A stretch of 64,000 nucleotides of DNA from Xenorhabdus budapestensis. GTDB lineage: Bacteria; Pseudomonadota; Gammaproteobacteria; Enterobacterales; Enterobacteriaceae. The notes below the pieces were generated by a model. The model had not been told where the DNA came from, searched no databases, and was given only the letters and a program-made list of their open reading frames with translations. Shown here piece after piece: positions 8,790-19,003 of the stretch; positions within the stretch are counted from its first letter, which is position 1, and each line of letters starts with the position of its first letter. Both the position numbers and the translations under genes were made by a program. The stretch lies in contig NZ_NIBS01000015.1 of NCBI RefSeq assembly GCF_002632465.1, forward strand, positions 34,201-98,200. Direction: 5' to 3'.

Positions 8790-9947
8790 TTATCTCCTAA
8801 ATAATCTTTTGATTAAGACTAATTTAATAAAACCATATACTAATTTGAAAGTGGGAAAAAAATCCGACATCCAAATGTTACTTTTCACCTTAGGATTAAA
8901 AGAGTCTTTTAATACATTTATTATAGATTTTGGGTTTTCTATGGCATGTAAAAAATCACCATCTAGAGGCCAATGATACTTCAGAGGATACTTATAATTA
9001 TTATCATAGCTTATTTTTTTTCTTAGATAAATATCGATAAGCGCCTTAGGAAAATTAACATTAGCTTCTAAAGCCAGATCAGTAGAACCCCAGAATTTAG
9101 GATTAATCTCCATTAAAATAGGAATGCCTGAATCATTTAGTTTAAATTCAACCATTGCTACACCATGCCACTCTAGATGATCAAGTAATATTCTACCATA
9201 TTTTTCAACAAGATCATTTTTAAAGCTTTCCGCACATACACTAGCACCACCACTAGCAGGGTACTCCCGAATTCGTTTATGTTGAAATGTGAGTCCACAT
9301 TGTCCATTGTCATAGACAGCAAAAAAGGCACATCCAGCTCCAGTAATATATTCCTGGAGCATGGGCAAACCGTCGCTTTCTTTTATATTATATCGATTAC
9401 ATAAATTTTTATATTTTATTAGCAGTTCAGCTTCATTATATACATAGTCAACAATATTTCCACCGACTTCATATAGGCCTTTAATTACGCAAGGATAATT
9501 TATTTCATTCTTTAATATGTCTAATTCATCAAAGCATTTTGGATAAATCGTTTTTGGAATCGGAACTAGTAACTTTTCAGCAAGAGTATAGGTCGATGAC
9601 TTATCAAACGTTATAGTTATAATGTCATTATCAACTGTAATTATTTCAATCTTATTTTTTTTTAATTCATCTTTCCTGGGAACTATTTTCTTAAATGAAT
9701 TAGTACCAACTAAAATGAGTAATTCAATTTTAAAAATTTTTAATTTTTCTACTAGTTCTTCAAATGTATAATTATCATTTAATATTATTTCATTATTTGA
9801 ATACTTAGACATTCCACATAGTGAAAACCTATTAAAAGTAATAACATAAGGACTAATGCCTAGTTTCCCTAGAGCTCGAACAATTCCTAATGAATGTTTA
9901 TATTCAGCATCTGTAACTGCAATTCTCAAATTTTTATATTTTTCCAT
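8790..9947 (-). CDS. ATP-grasp carboxylate-amine/thiol ligase
   Basis: This 385-residue protein has the ATP-grasp arrangement. A Rossmann-like N-terminal domain begins RIAVTDAEYKHSLGIVRALG. A central region has YPCVIKGLYEVGG and LQEYITGAGCAFFAVYD. The C-terminal metal and ATP residues lie in VAMVEFKLN and LMEINPKFWGS. Such enzymes activate a carboxylate as an acyl-phosphate and join it to an amine. In this cluster a plausible acceptor is the carboxyl group of the diacetamido-uronic acid made by the wbp enzymes, or an amino acid added to an amino sugar. That is inference. It is tightly packed between wzx (14-base gap) and the PHP gene (1-base gap), so all belong to one operon. Confidence 0.78.
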   Translation of the reverse strand: MEKYKNLRIAVTDAEYKHSLGIVRALGKLGISPYVITFNRFSLCGMSKYSNNEIILNDNYTFEELVEKLKIFKIELLILVGTNSFKKIVPRKDELKKNKIEIITVDNDIITITFDKSSTYTLAEKLLVPIPKTIYPKCFDELDILKNEINYPCVIKGLYEVGGNIVDYVYNEAELLIKYKNLCNRYNIKESDGLPMLQEYITGAGCAFFAVYDNGQCGLTFQHKRIREYPASGGASVCAESFKNDLVEKYGRILLDHLEWHGVAMVEFKLNDSGIPILMEINPKFWGSTDLALEANVNFPKALIDIYLRKKISYDNNYKYPLKYHWPLDGDFLHAIENPKSIINVLKDSFNPKVKSNIWMSDFFPTFKLVYGFIKLVLIKRLFRR

Positions 9948-9960
9948 ATTAAAATATACC

Positions 9961-11214
9961 TTAACCTTTAGCCATATTGCCTAGTATAAAACCATATAAT
10001 ATATAAACAAAACTGATACCGATTGTATAGCTGGTTAAGAAGTATTCGAATGAATTTCCATATGATATATAAAGAATTAATAAATTCATTGATAGCAATA
10101 CAACATTAAATATCAAATAGATATTTTGTTTTTCCATGATTGTATCAATAGGGCTAACAGTTGATACAATAAACCTTATAAAAAATAAAGGACATATTAG
10201 TTTTGCATAATAACCAGCAATACGCCATTCTTCTCCAAATATAATAGAAAATAAATCCTCTATTGTTAAATAAATAGATATAAATAAAGGAATACCTATG
10301 AAAAGTAATTTTTTTATTGTACCAATAAAAGATTTAATTGCTTGACCTGTTTCCTTTTTTTCTTGAGCGGCTTCTTGGAAAAAGACTTGACCTATTGAGC
10401 CTCCTATCAATGAAGATGGCATACCAAGAACTCTTTGTACAAGAGAGTAAAATCCTAATGTCATAAGATTAAAGAGTGATGGAATGATAAGATTAATAAG
10501 GTATAGCGATAGATTATTACATAAAACTGCTAATACAGAGTAGGTAGGAAATATTTTATAACGCTTTGCTTGGTGAAGGATTTTTTTTGTTGATATGATC
10601 TTAATTATGTTTTCTTTATTAAAGACTGCCTTCAATAGCTTACCATTAGAAAATATATTTGACAGTAACTGGCCAAAAATTAAACCATTAGCACCAAACT
10701 TTAGTAATCCTGAAGTTAATTGTATTATGGCAGATATAAGAGATTTAATAATAACTGAATTTCTTAGAGTTTTGTAGTTTTTAATTCTTGTATTAAAATA
10801 ATTTAATAAATTAAATAGGCCAGTAAAAAATACAGCTAATGGAATAATATATAGCCAGAATCCTATTTCTTCATTATTTAACAAAGTTATTATTTTACCA
10901 TGAAAAATTATAATTAATAACATTAGTGTTAGTGACAAAAAAGTATTAATGATTAACCCTAAGGTAAATAAATTGATAGCATCTTCATCATTTTGAGGTA
11001 GCATAATAGCTAATTCATACCTGGCATTAATGATGCCTCCAATTATAGCCACAATAGACATAAATAGAGCTAATACCCCAAAATCACTTGGGGTATAGAT
11101 TCTTGTTAATATAGGACTTATTGCTATAGGTATCGCTTGTGCTACTGTTGTACCTGTCATTAATGTGATTACATTTCGTGTAAACTCACTTCGGATGGTT
11201 AATTTCCTTGGCAC
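9961..11214 (-). CDS. wzx: Repeat-unit flippase (Wzx, PST family)
   Basis: This 417-residue integral membrane protein has about twelve hydrophobic segments. The start of the family is recognisable in AIPIAISPILTRIYTPSDFG, the usual opening of Wzx-type polysaccharide transporters. Wzx moves the undecaprenyl-linked repeat unit from the inner to the outer leaflet of the inner membrane, where Wzy acts. The start is GTG at 11214, inside the last codons of the aminotransferase gene, giving a 16-base overlap. The late segments LCPLFFIRFIVSTVSPI also fit the family. Confidence 0.85.
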   Translation of the reverse strand: MPRKLTIRSEFTRNVITLMTGTTVAQAIPIAISPILTRIYTPSDFGVLALFMSIVAIIGGIINARYELAIMLPQNDEDAINLFTLGLIINTFLSLTLMLLIIIFHGKIITLLNNEEIGFWLYIIPLAVFFTGLFNLLNYFNTRIKNYKTLRNSVIIKSLISAIIQLTSGLLKFGANGLIFGQLLSNIFSNGKLLKAVFNKENIIKIISTKKILHQAKRYKIFPTYSVLAVLCNNLSLYLINLIIPSLFNLMTLGFYSLVQRVLGMPSSLIGGSIGQVFFQEAAQEKKETGQAIKSFIGTIKKLLFIGIPLFISIYLTIEDLFSIIFGEEWRIAGYYAKLICPLFFIRFIVSTVSPIDTIMEKQNIYLIFNVVLLSMNLLILYISYGNSFEYFLTSYTIGISFVYILYGFILGNMAKG

Positions 11215-12299
11215 GCTATGATCTCTTTTAATTTGTTAACTATTTTCTTTTGATCTTCTTTGCTCAGGTATGGATGCATAGGTAAACTAATTACTTCTTC
11301 TGCAATTTTATCACCAACTGATAAAATCATATTAGAATCAGCTACAGCTGGCTGTTTGTTTAAAGGTATCGGATAATGTACAGCGGTGGGAATTCCTAAA
11401 TTTTTCAATTTTTGTTGTATCTGTTCACGATTTGATACACGAATAGTGAATTGAGCCCAAGCAGAAATATTATGGTCGGCGACAAATGGTATTGTATCTA
11501 GACCAATTTCATTTAATAAGTGAATATATTTAGAGGCAACTTGATTGCGTAGTGTAATTTCTTCCGATAGAATTTCTAACTTAGGTAGCAATATCGCTGC
11601 TTGCAAAGTATCTAAACGACTATTCACACCGATCCGAATATGATGATAACGACGATCTTGACCATGACGTGCAATCTGTCTCATTAATAATGCTAATTTA
11701 TCATCATTAGTAAATATGGCTCCACCATCACCATAGCAACCTAAAGGCTTACTTGGGAAAAAACTTGTACAAGCAACGGTACTTAAATTGCAGGATTTTT
11801 TTCCTTTATAAGATGCACCGAAACTCTGTGCTGCATCTTCAATGACAGGAATATTATGTTTAGCTGCAATAGCATTAATTGCATCGAAATCTGCACATTG
11901 ACCATATAAAGAAACAGGAATGATCGCTTTTGTCCGTGGAGTAATTGAAGCTTCAAGTTTTTGAGGGTCTAGATTATAAGTTTTAGGACAAACATCAACA
12001 TATACGGGTTTAGCACCTAATAATGCTACTGTTTCTGCTGTTGCAATATATGTAAAACCAGGAGTAATGACTTCATCGCCTGGACCAATACCAAAAGCCA
12101 TTTGTGCAATTTGTAAAGCATCTGTGCCATTAGCGACGCTGATGCAGTATTTCGCTCCTATAAATGCTGCTAGTTTTTCTTCTAATTCAGTAACTTCTGG
12201 TCCTAAAATATATTGACCATGAGATAATACACGTTGAATACCTTCATTGATTTTGTCTTTTATACGTGTTTGTTGTGTGTTTAGATCAATAAATTGCAT
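11199..12299 (-). CDS. wbpE: UDP-2-acetamido-2-deoxy-3-oxo-glucuronate aminotransferase (WbpE/WlbC-like)
   Basis: This 366-residue DegT/DnrJ/EryC1-family PLP enzyme transfers an amino group from glutamate to the 3-keto group of UDP-GlcNAc(3-keto)A. The PLP-phosphate loop NGTDAL (57-62), the cofactor aspartate in EDAAQSFGA (154-162) and the Schiff-base lysine Lys184 in SKPLGCYGDGG are all present. The family call is firm. The specific reaction is inferred from wbpA, wbpB and wbpD homologues immediately upstream in the same order of pathway use. Composition is more balanced than that of the glycosyltransferase genes, as expected for a conserved sugar-nucleotide gene. It overlaps wzx by 16 bases. 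Confidence 0.88.
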   Translation of the reverse strand: MQFIDLNTQQTRIKDKINEGIQRVLSHGQYILGPEVTELEEKLAAFIGAKYCISVANGTDALQIAQMAFGIGPGDEVITPGFTYIATAETVALLGAKPVYVDVCPKTYNLDPQKLEASITPRTKAIIPVSLYGQCADFDAINAIAAKHNIPVIEDAAQSFGASYKGKKSCNLSTVACTSFFPSKPLGCYGDGGAIFTNDDKLALLMRQIARHGQDRRYHHIRIGVNSRLDTLQAAILLPKLEILSEEITLRNQVASKYIHLLNEIGLDTIPFVADHNISAWAQFTIRVSNREQIQQKLKNLGIPTAVHYPIPLNKQPAVADSNMILSVGDKIAEEVISLPMHPYLSKEDQKKIVNKLKEIIACQGN

Positions 12300-12336
12300 A
12301 GTTTTACTCTTATCATTCTAATTAATTTATTCTAAC

Positions 12337-12918
12337 TTACGCTTTTATCTGTTGAAGCGTATTTCCTTTTAATACGTATTTAATGCCTGTATGTTGGCAA
12401 ACAGTTTCAGCTTCACCATTTAGAGGAAGATCTAGTTGTTCACCAAACTCACTCATCCAGCCTATTTGTTTGGCAGGTACGCCCACCATCAACGCATAAT
12501 CGGGTACATTTTTATTAACTACGGCTCCGGCACCAATAAATGCAAATTGCCCAATTGTTACACCACAAACAATGGTACAATTAGCCCCCAAAGTAGTACC
12601 TTTTTTGACGAGAGTATTTTTATATTGATCTTTACGTTCAATTAATGAACGAGGATTATAAACATTAGTAAACACCATGCTTGGTCCACAGAATACACCT
12701 TCTTCAAGGGTAACATTATCATAGACTGAAACGTTATTTTGGATTTTACAATTATTTCCAATTATAACTTTATTACCAACAAAGACATTTTGGCCTAGTG
12801 AAACTTTTTCCCCAATTATTGCACCACTACATATGTGTACGAAATGCCATATCCGAGAGTTATTTCCTATTTTGGCTCCTTCATCAATGATTGCGCTTGG
12901 ATGTTGATAGTAGTTCAT
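12337..12918 (-). CDS. wbpD: UDP-2-acetamido-3-amino-glucuronate N-acetyltransferase (WbpD/WlbB-like)
   Basis: This 193-residue left-handed beta-helix acetyltransferase uses acetyl-CoA to acetylate the 3-amino group of UDP-GlcNAc3NA. Hexapeptide repeats (I/V/L-G-x4) run from about residue 10 to 150, for example [20 protein letters not shown] and [16 protein letters not shown]. The motif [12 protein letters not shown] near residue 83 is typical of WbpD/WlbB. The gene follows wbpB by 16 bases and precedes wbpE by 37, consistent with one transcript. The product, UDP-GlcNAc3NAcA, is the likely precursor of the diacetamido-uronic acid in the repeat unit. Confidence 0.9.
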   Translation of the reverse strand: MNYYQHPSAIIDEGAKIGNNSRIWHFVHICSGAIIGEKVSLGQNVFVGNKVIIGNNCKIQNNVSVYDNVTLEEGVFCGPSMVFTNVYNPRSLIERKDQYKNTLVKKGTTLGANCTIVCGVTIGQFAFIGAGAVVNKNVPDYALMVGVPAKQIGWMSEFGEQLDLPLNGEAETVCQHTGIKYVLKGNTLQQIKA

Positions 12919-12934
12919 GGTGTTTACCGTTAAA

Positions 12935-13909
<975 letters not shown>

Positions 13910-13920
13910 TTAGTATTAAA

Positions 13921-15231
13921 TTAGGCTTTAATTATATTTTCTGAAGCTTCACGGTAAACTCCACGAGTATCAATTAGCAATTTTGCATTATTCTTGATCA
14001 AGGAGTAATCGAATTTATCATGATTAGTTGCCAAAATAATTGCATCGAAAGAGGCAATATTATTAGCCATGATTTCCTCACTACTCAAATCGAAGTGATG
14101 TTCACGCATAGAAGGAAATTCAGGTACATGAGGATCGCTATATGCTACAGTAGCACCTTTTTCTTGAATCATCTCCATTAGTTCTACAGAGGGAGATTCA
14201 CGCATGTCATCAACATTTTTCTTATATGCAATTCCTAAGACGAGTATTCTACTATGGTTGAGAGCTTTACCTTGGTTATTTAGGCCATCTATCAATTTAT
14301 TTAAAACATATTCAGGCATTGCTCGATTAATTTCACCAGATAGCTCGATGAATCTTGTATTAATGCCATATTCACGAGCTTTCCAAGTTAAATAGAATGG
14401 GTCAATAGGAATACAATGCCCACCTAAACCTGGACCTGGATAATAAGCAGTGAATCCGAAGGGTTTTGTTGCGGCTGCATCGATAACTTCAAATATATCA
14501 ATACCCATTTTATCAGCAACAATTTTCATTTCATTAACTAAGCCGATATTAACTGCCCGATGGATATTTTCCAGCAGCTTAGTCATTTCTGCTGCTTTAG
14601 TTGAACTTACAGGTACCACTCTATCGATTGCTTTACTATAAATAGATTGGCCTATTTTCAAACATGAACTTGTATGTCCCCCGATAACTTTGGGAATTGT
14701 TCTTGTTTCAAAGTTAGGGTTACCAGGGTCTTCACGTTCAGGAGAATAAACTAAGAATATATCTTTTCCGACCTTAAAGCCTTGTGCTTCAATTCGAGGT
14801 AACAACTCTTCTTCTGTAGTACCCGGATATGTCGTACTCTCTAATGATAATAATTGTCCTTTGCGTAAAAAAGGTTGAATCATTTTTGTTGTATTAACAA
14901 TAAAGCTAATATCGGGTTCTCTATACTTATTTAATGGAGTTGGCACACACAAAATAATAACATCACATTCGGAAATTTTAGAAAAATCAATAGTTGCTGT
15001 GAAACCTTTTTTCAGCGCATTATTGATCTTTTGAGTAGGAATATGCTCAATATAACTTTGTCCGTTATTTAATTGATTAACTTTCTCTTTATCAATATCA
15101 AACCCGATAACATTGTACCCTACTTCATTATAGCGAAGCATTAAGGGTAATCCTACATATCCAAGACCAACAATAGCTACAATAGCAGAAGAATCATTAA
15201 TTTTTGATTCTAAAATATCAACAACTGACAT
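13921..15231 (-). CDS. wbpA: UDP-N-acetyl-D-glucosamine 6-dehydrogenase (WbpA-like)
   Basis: This 436-residue member of the UDP-glucose/GDP-mannose dehydrogenase family oxidises UDP-GlcNAc to UDP-GlcNAcA with two NAD. The Rossmann motif GLGYVGLPL lies near residue 22. The catalytic cysteine is in GGHCIPIDP, with the second Rossmann-like domain after it ([20 protein letters not shown]). It is the first gene of the visible operon and commits UDP-GlcNAc to the diacetamido-uronic acid branch. wecC encodes a related enzyme for UDP-ManNAc, but the downstream wbpB-D-E set argues for WbpA. No competing promoter is evident between it and the leader that carries the ops element. Confidence 0.9.
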   Translation of the reverse strand: MSVVDILESKINDSSAIVAIVGLGYVGLPLMLRYNEVGYNVIGFDIDKEKVNQLNNGQSYIEHIPTQKINNALKKGFTATIDFSKISECDVIILCVPTPLNKYREPDISFIVNTTKMIQPFLRKGQLLSLESTTYPGTTEEELLPRIEAQGFKVGKDIFLVYSPEREDPGNPNFETRTIPKVIGGHTSSCLKIGQSIYSKAIDRVVPVSSTKAAEMTKLLENIHRAVNIGLVNEMKIVADKMGIDIFEVIDAAATKPFGFTAYYPGPGLGGHCIPIDPFYLTWKAREYGINTRFIELSGEINRAMPEYVLNKLIDGLNNQGKALNHSRILVLGIAYKKNVDDMRESPSVELMEMIQEKGATVAYSDPHVPEFPSMREHHFDLSSEEIMANNIASFDAIILATNHDKFDYSLIKNNAKLLIDTRGVYREASENIIKA

Positions 15232-15407
15232 AAATTAATCCTAAAATCTATAAAATAAAAGTTTTGAAAGACTTGGTGGAATAAAGTTAAATGATAGGCT
15301 CAGATAGCATTATTGTGTTGAAGACTATGATATCTAAGCCTAGGCTGTGTCCCTTAATATAATAATATTGATAGAACTCTATTTACCTCCTATCCACTGA
15401 GAGCGGG

Positions 15408-15819
15408 CAGGATGACTACATGTTGAACACCGCCGTGTGATGAATGGGATAGGTACTCTGCTCAAGCGGCTCTATGGCGTGATTTATCTGAGCGTTATGG
15501 CTCTTGGAGAGCAGTCTATAACCGATTTAACTGTTGATCAAAATCAGGCATTAGCATACAACGTAAAAATGGTTTCATGAAGCGGCGTGGCAAAGTTGTA
15601 CTAGCAGATAAAGGTTATTTGGGAGGAAAATTCCGCGATTATTTACGTAAATTGAGAATCAAAAGTATTATTCCATATAAAGTCAATGAAAAAGGCAACA
15701 CAGATGGTCGTACGCAATTTGATGAACAGGCTTATTGTAACCGCAATGCTTTTGAACTCTGTTTCGGTTTTCTCAAAGAGACTCGGTGTATTGCAATACG
15801 TTATGAAAATATTGAGTAG
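15408..15819 (+). pseudogene. IS5-family transposase remnant
   Basis: Degenerate pieces of one transposase gene lie on the plus strand. An N-terminal piece reads WRDLSERYGSWRAVYNRF at 15475-15528 and stops at 15535. A C-terminal piece, from 15577 to the stop at 15819, contains VLADKGYLGGKFRDYL (second Asp of the DDE triad) and FELCFGFLKETRCIAIRYE, where the last Glu would lie. The stretch between the two, including most of the catalytic domain, is missing, and frames shift upstream of 15475. It cannot make an active enzyme. No convincing pair of terminal inverted repeats was found. Confidence 0.75.
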
Positions 15820-15975
15820 CAGATAATTACTCTTAAACACATCTAAATTAGTTAGTATTTTCGTGCTATTTACTGTATAGGCAGTATTAATCACATATTA
15901 TTACATTTATAAATTGACAAGATTTGATTGTCGAGTTTTGAAAGGAAATTTTATGGGATTTATTTCTATGCTTGA

Positions 15976-16007
15976 CCAAAGCTACCGCACTAGGTTACGG
16001 CTCCCAG
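15976..16007 (-). promoter_or_regulatory. JUMPstart / ops-like element (RfaH recruitment)
   Basis: On the minus strand the sequence reads CTGGGAGCCGTAACC, followed by TAGTGCGGTAGCTTTG. The first part parallels CTGGTAGCTGTAAGCC of the JUMPstart consensus and the second contains GCGGTAGC, the core of the ops element. The two blocks are in the right order with the right spacing. Known role: ops pauses RNA polymerase and loads RfaH, which suppresses termination in long surface-polysaccharide operons. It points toward wbpA, about 745 bases downstream. The last ops positions (CTTT instead of CGTG) deviate, so function is probable and not certain. Confidence 0.7.
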
Positions 16008-16206
16008 AATGCCTATTATTAATCGTGTATTTTTTATCTATTTGATATATAGGTATTTTTTTCTAAATGTAAATAACTATATGAGTAATTTTCATTAACC
16101 CGCGACGAGAGTAGATTCTCAATGCCTCAAGGTCAAGTATAATAGTCTTTTTTTTTAAATTATTACATACTGTTATTAACTAAATTTCGGTCAAGACGCC
16201 ATCTAT

Positions 16207-17577
16207 CTACCTCCCGTGCAACGGTAACCAAATCACCAACCGTAGCCCCCCTAAAGGACTATCTTCTGCCTTCACCCAGCCTCGATGTTGTTCCACTGCG
16301 GTTTCAACTATCGCTAGTCCTAGCCCTGTACCGCCTGATTCTCTATCCCTCGCTTCATCTGTCCGATAAAATGGGCGGAAGATATGTTCACGGTCTTCAG
16401 GGTTGACTCCAGGGCCATCATCATCAACTGTAATTGTCACGCCATGATTATCAGCTTTAAATGTAACGGCGATATGGTTGCTGGAATAGCGAAGGGCGTT
16501 GCGGACAATGTTTTCCAGTGCACTACCAAGTACTGCCGGGTTGCAGTAAATAGTCCAGGAACCAGGGGGAGAAACGATATCCAGCGTTTTGTTCATCTGC
16601 TCGACTTCAAATTTGGCATTCTCCAATATGTCATTCCATATCTCGCTGGCTTTGATGTTTTCACGCAGTAGTTCATTTTTATGCTGGTTGCGGGAAAGTA
16701 TTAAAAGGTCATTAATCATGCCATCCAAGCGCTGGGTTTCTGTTTCAATGCGCTCCAGTTCTTTGCTTTCTCCATGGCGGCGGCGTAGTAATGCTGTCGC
16801 AAGTTGTAAACGGGTAAGGGGGGTGCGTAATTCGTGCGAAATATCGGATATTAGCCGTTGTTGGGCGGTTACCATTCTTTCTAATGCACTAATCATCTGG
16901 TTGAAGCTGCTGCCAGCAGCCAGAAATTCTTGTGGGCCTGACTCCAGCTCAGGATGCTGTCTTAAGTTACCTTTTGCCACTTCATCTGCCGCGTTTTTTA
17001 ACTTACGGGCAGGTTTTGCTAAACTCCATGCCAGCCATAGGAGTAGAGGTGCACTTATTAACATGGTCGCCGCAGGTAGCAGGAAAGGGCGATCAAACAT
17101 CAAATTAATAAAATCTGATTGTGGACTGCCTGCTGGCCGAAGCTGGTAGAGGTGATAATAATCTCCGCCATCACGTATTGAAAATGGCCCAAGTATTTCT
17201 ATACGACCATATTTTTTCTTTTTAGGATGGTCTGTATTGTCAGATTGGCCGAGGAAATTGCGAACAACCTGCATAAAATTTTTCTCATGACCAACGACAC
17301 GCCCTTCAGCAGTAGCGAGATATAAGAATTGATCTGGTGGTGCCCATTGGGCAATGGCACGATCTAGCCTTAGCCACCAGAATAGATCATTGGGTGGATA
17401 GCGAGTTAATTCTTCTCCAATATGTCTGGCTATCTGGTTGCCTTGTTGATATTCACTGTCTAATAGTGGGGTTAATTGCCTTGAATCCAGTTTAGGCACC
17501 ATTAGCGCGACCATCAAAACGAGCGCCAGCGTTAGCCAGAAAATGGCAAATATGCGGGCTGTTAGGCTATTGATCAT
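16207..17577 (-). CDS. cpxA: Envelope-stress sensor histidine kinase CpxA
   Basis: This 456-residue inner-membrane sensor kinase/phosphatase phosphorylates CpxR when envelope proteins misfold. The first membrane segment is at about 8-28, followed by a periplasmic domain of about 130 residues and a second segment at 164-186. A HAMP linker and the phospho-acceptor His248 in SDISHELRTPL follow. The ATP-binding N, G1 and G2 boxes are NIVRNALRYS (356-365), DDDGPG (385-390) and GGTGLGLAI (415-423). Length and residues match E. coli CpxA. It overlaps cpxR by four bases (ATGA). Confidence 0.97.
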   Translation of the reverse strand: MINSLTARIFAIFWLTLALVLMVALMVPKLDSRQLTPLLDSEYQQGNQIARHIGEELTRYPPNDLFWWLRLDRAIAQWAPPDQFLYLATAEGRVVGHEKNFMQVVRNFLGQSDNTDHPKKKKYGRIEILGPFSIRDGGDYYHLYQLRPAGSPQSDFINLMFDRPFLLPAATMLISAPLLLWLAWSLAKPARKLKNAADEVAKGNLRQHPELESGPQEFLAAGSSFNQMISALERMVTAQQRLISDISHELRTPLTRLQLATALLRRRHGESKELERIETETQRLDGMINDLLILSRNQHKNELLRENIKASEIWNDILENAKFEVEQMNKTLDIVSPPGSWTIYCNPAVLGSALENIVRNALRYSSNHIAVTFKADNHGVTITVDDDGPGVNPEDREHIFRPFYRTDEARDRESGGTGLGLAIVETAVEQHRGWVKAEDSPLGGLRLVIWLPLHGR

Positions 17578-18266
17578 TTCGCTGAAACCATTAAATATCC
17601 GCGTCCACGTAACGTTTTAAACCAAGGTAATTCATCAGTCCGGTTGGGTAATTTACGACGAAGGTTAGAAATATGCATGTCTATGGCTCTGTCAAAAGGT
17701 GTTAGTCGTTTTCCTAATACTTCTTGACTTAAATGTTCACGGGAAACAACTTGCCCCAAATGTTGAGCCAGTAAGTAGAGAAGTGTGAATTCTGTTCCGG
17801 TTAAATCCAGAATATTGCCATCGAAGCTGGCTTCCTGGCGCCCTGGATTGAGTTGCAGTTTATCGACTTCGAGCACAGGTGTACCGTTGTCAGCTTGTTG
17901 TTCGTTCCAGTTGGAACGACGCAAAATCGCACGTATACGGGCTACCAGTTCACGATCGTTAAAAGGCTTAGGTAAGTAATCATCTGCTCCCAATTCTAGC
18001 CCCAGAACGCGGTCTAAATCGCTTCCTCGAGCCGTTAACATAATAACGGGAGTTTGGTGGTATTGACGTAGCTCCTTCAATGTCTCGATGCCGTTTTTGC
18101 GTGGCATCATGATATCCAGTAGTAATAGGTCAATTGAAGAATCGATAAATTGTAATGCCTGTTCACCATCATGGGCGATCACTACACTGAATCCTTCCAT
18201 TTCTAGTAGTTCTTTTAACAAAGATGTTAGTTCGCGGTCATCATCAACTAATAATATCTTATGCAT
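17574..18266 (-). CDS. cpxR: Response regulator CpxR
   Basis: This 230-residue OmpR-family regulator has receiver residues at Asp8 to Asp10, the phosphorylated Asp51 in LLLDIMMP and Lys100 in LPKPF. The winged-helix DNA-binding domain (about 130-228) ends with RGRGYLMV. It binds GTAAA-N5-GTAAA sites, one of which lies in the divergent region with cpxP. The gene is followed by cpxA with a four-base overlap. Autoregulation through the shared site is expected from the E. coli system. Confidence 0.97.
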   Translation of the reverse strand: MHKILLVDDDRELTSLLKELLEMEGFSVVIAHDGEQALQFIDSSIDLLLLDIMMPRKNGIETLKELRQYHQTPVIMLTARGSDLDRVLGLELGADDYLPKPFNDRELVARIRAILRRSNWNEQQADNGTPVLEVDKLQLNPGRQEASFDGNILDLTGTEFTLLYLLAQHLGQVVSREHLSQEVLGKRLTPFDRAIDMHISNLRRKLPNRTDELPWFKTLRGRGYLMVSAK

Positions 18267-18318
18267 TCATTATTCCTCCAAGAGCAAAATACGATAACAA
18301 ATTTTGCTATTCCATGAC

Positions 18319-18333
18319 TTTACGTACTTTTAC
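18319..18333. promoter_or_regulatory. CpxR box between cpxR and cpxP
   Basis: The plus strand reads TTTAC GTACT TTTAC, which on the minus strand is GTAAA-N5-GTAAA, an exact match to the CpxR consensus. It is 53 bases upstream of cpxR and 86 bases upstream of cpxP, so one site could serve both promoters. Phosphorylated CpxR activates cpxP strongly in E. coli. Confidence 0.85.
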
Positions 18334-18419
18334 ATGCTCTGACGCTAGTTTGCAGCCATAAGGCTATATTACCTGCACTGAATCGAATAGTGCTATTCGA
18401 TAAAGCGAGGAATTATTAA

Positions 18420-18905
18420 ATGCGTAAAATAGCAACATTAGCTTTAGCGTCAATGTCTGTGTTTGGAACGGCAATGGCCTTAGCTGAAATTGCTGATGCG
18501 TATAATGCCTCCGAGGCTGATTCCTCGCTGTTTTGCCTGCCATACGACAAGGGTGATTCTGGTTATTACCAACGTAACTATAACTATAGTTGTGTCTTTG
18601 GGGGAATTACATTAACTGAACAGCAACGACAGCAGATGTGGGATTTAGTCAAAAAACGGCATCTGCATGATCAAGTAAGGGCAGACATACAGGCAGAGCG
18701 TTGGAAGATGTATGATCTTCTGACTGCAAAGAATTTTGATGAAGCTGCGGTAAGAACGCAGCTTGAAAAAGTAGCAAAGCAGAATATTGATCTCAGTGTA
18801 GAAATTGCGCGTATTCGTCATCAAATGTATCAATTGCTGACATCGGAGCAAGAAGAACAGCTCCAAAAGTGTTATAAAGCGCGAATTATCCGGGAGTTAA
18901 ATTGA
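18420..18905 (+). CDS. cpxP: Periplasmic CpxP/Spy-family stress protein
   Basis: This 161-residue protein has a signal peptide ending near Ala22 (GTAMALA). The mature protein is helical and carries the family's two LTxxQ motifs, LTEQQ (65-69) and LTSEQ (140-144). CpxP binds the CpxA sensor domain to dampen signalling and acts as a weak chaperone or adaptor to DegP. Three cysteines (39, 58, 151) in the mature protein are more than usual for CpxP. Identity as CpxP rather than Spy follows from its position opposite cpxR and the CpxR box. A strong terminator follows at 18981. Confidence 0.9.
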   Translation: MRKIATLALASMSVFGTAMALAEIADAYNASEADSSLFCLPYDKGDSGYYQRNYNYSCVFGGITLTEQQRQQMWDLVKKRHLHDQVRADIQAERWKMYDLLTAKNFDEAAVRTQLEKVAKQNIDLSVEIARIRHQMYQLLTSEQEEQLQKCYKARIIRELN

Positions 18906-18980
18906 TTCTGTTATATCTATGTGACGTGAAGTAACATCAATAACGATTTTCCTTGCCATAGACACCATCCCTGTCTTTCA

Positions 18981-19003
18981 GCCCCCGAGCGGGGCTTTTT
19001 TTT
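18981..19003 (+). terminator. Rho-independent terminator after cpxP
   Basis: The stem GCCCC/GGGGC with a five-base loop (18981-18995) is followed directly by eight T residues. It ends the cpxP transcript. Confidence 0.9.

Larger units (their letters stand above)
15232..16206. other. Intergenic region between cpxA and the glycan operon
   Basis: This 975-base stretch contains no intact gene. It holds the ops-like element near its right end and the IS5 remnant in its middle, so the transcribed leader of the glycan operon would include the antisense of the IS debris. A possible minus-strand promoter is TTGACC (16131-16136) with TACTCT 17 bases on, but the -10 is poor. The segment 15820-15970 shows nothing recognisable. 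Confidence 0.6.

Noticed and set aside
15643..15894. 83-residue minus-strand frame in the cpxA-wbpA gap
   Set aside because: It is the antisense of the IS5-type transposase remnant, which has clear family motifs on the plus strand.
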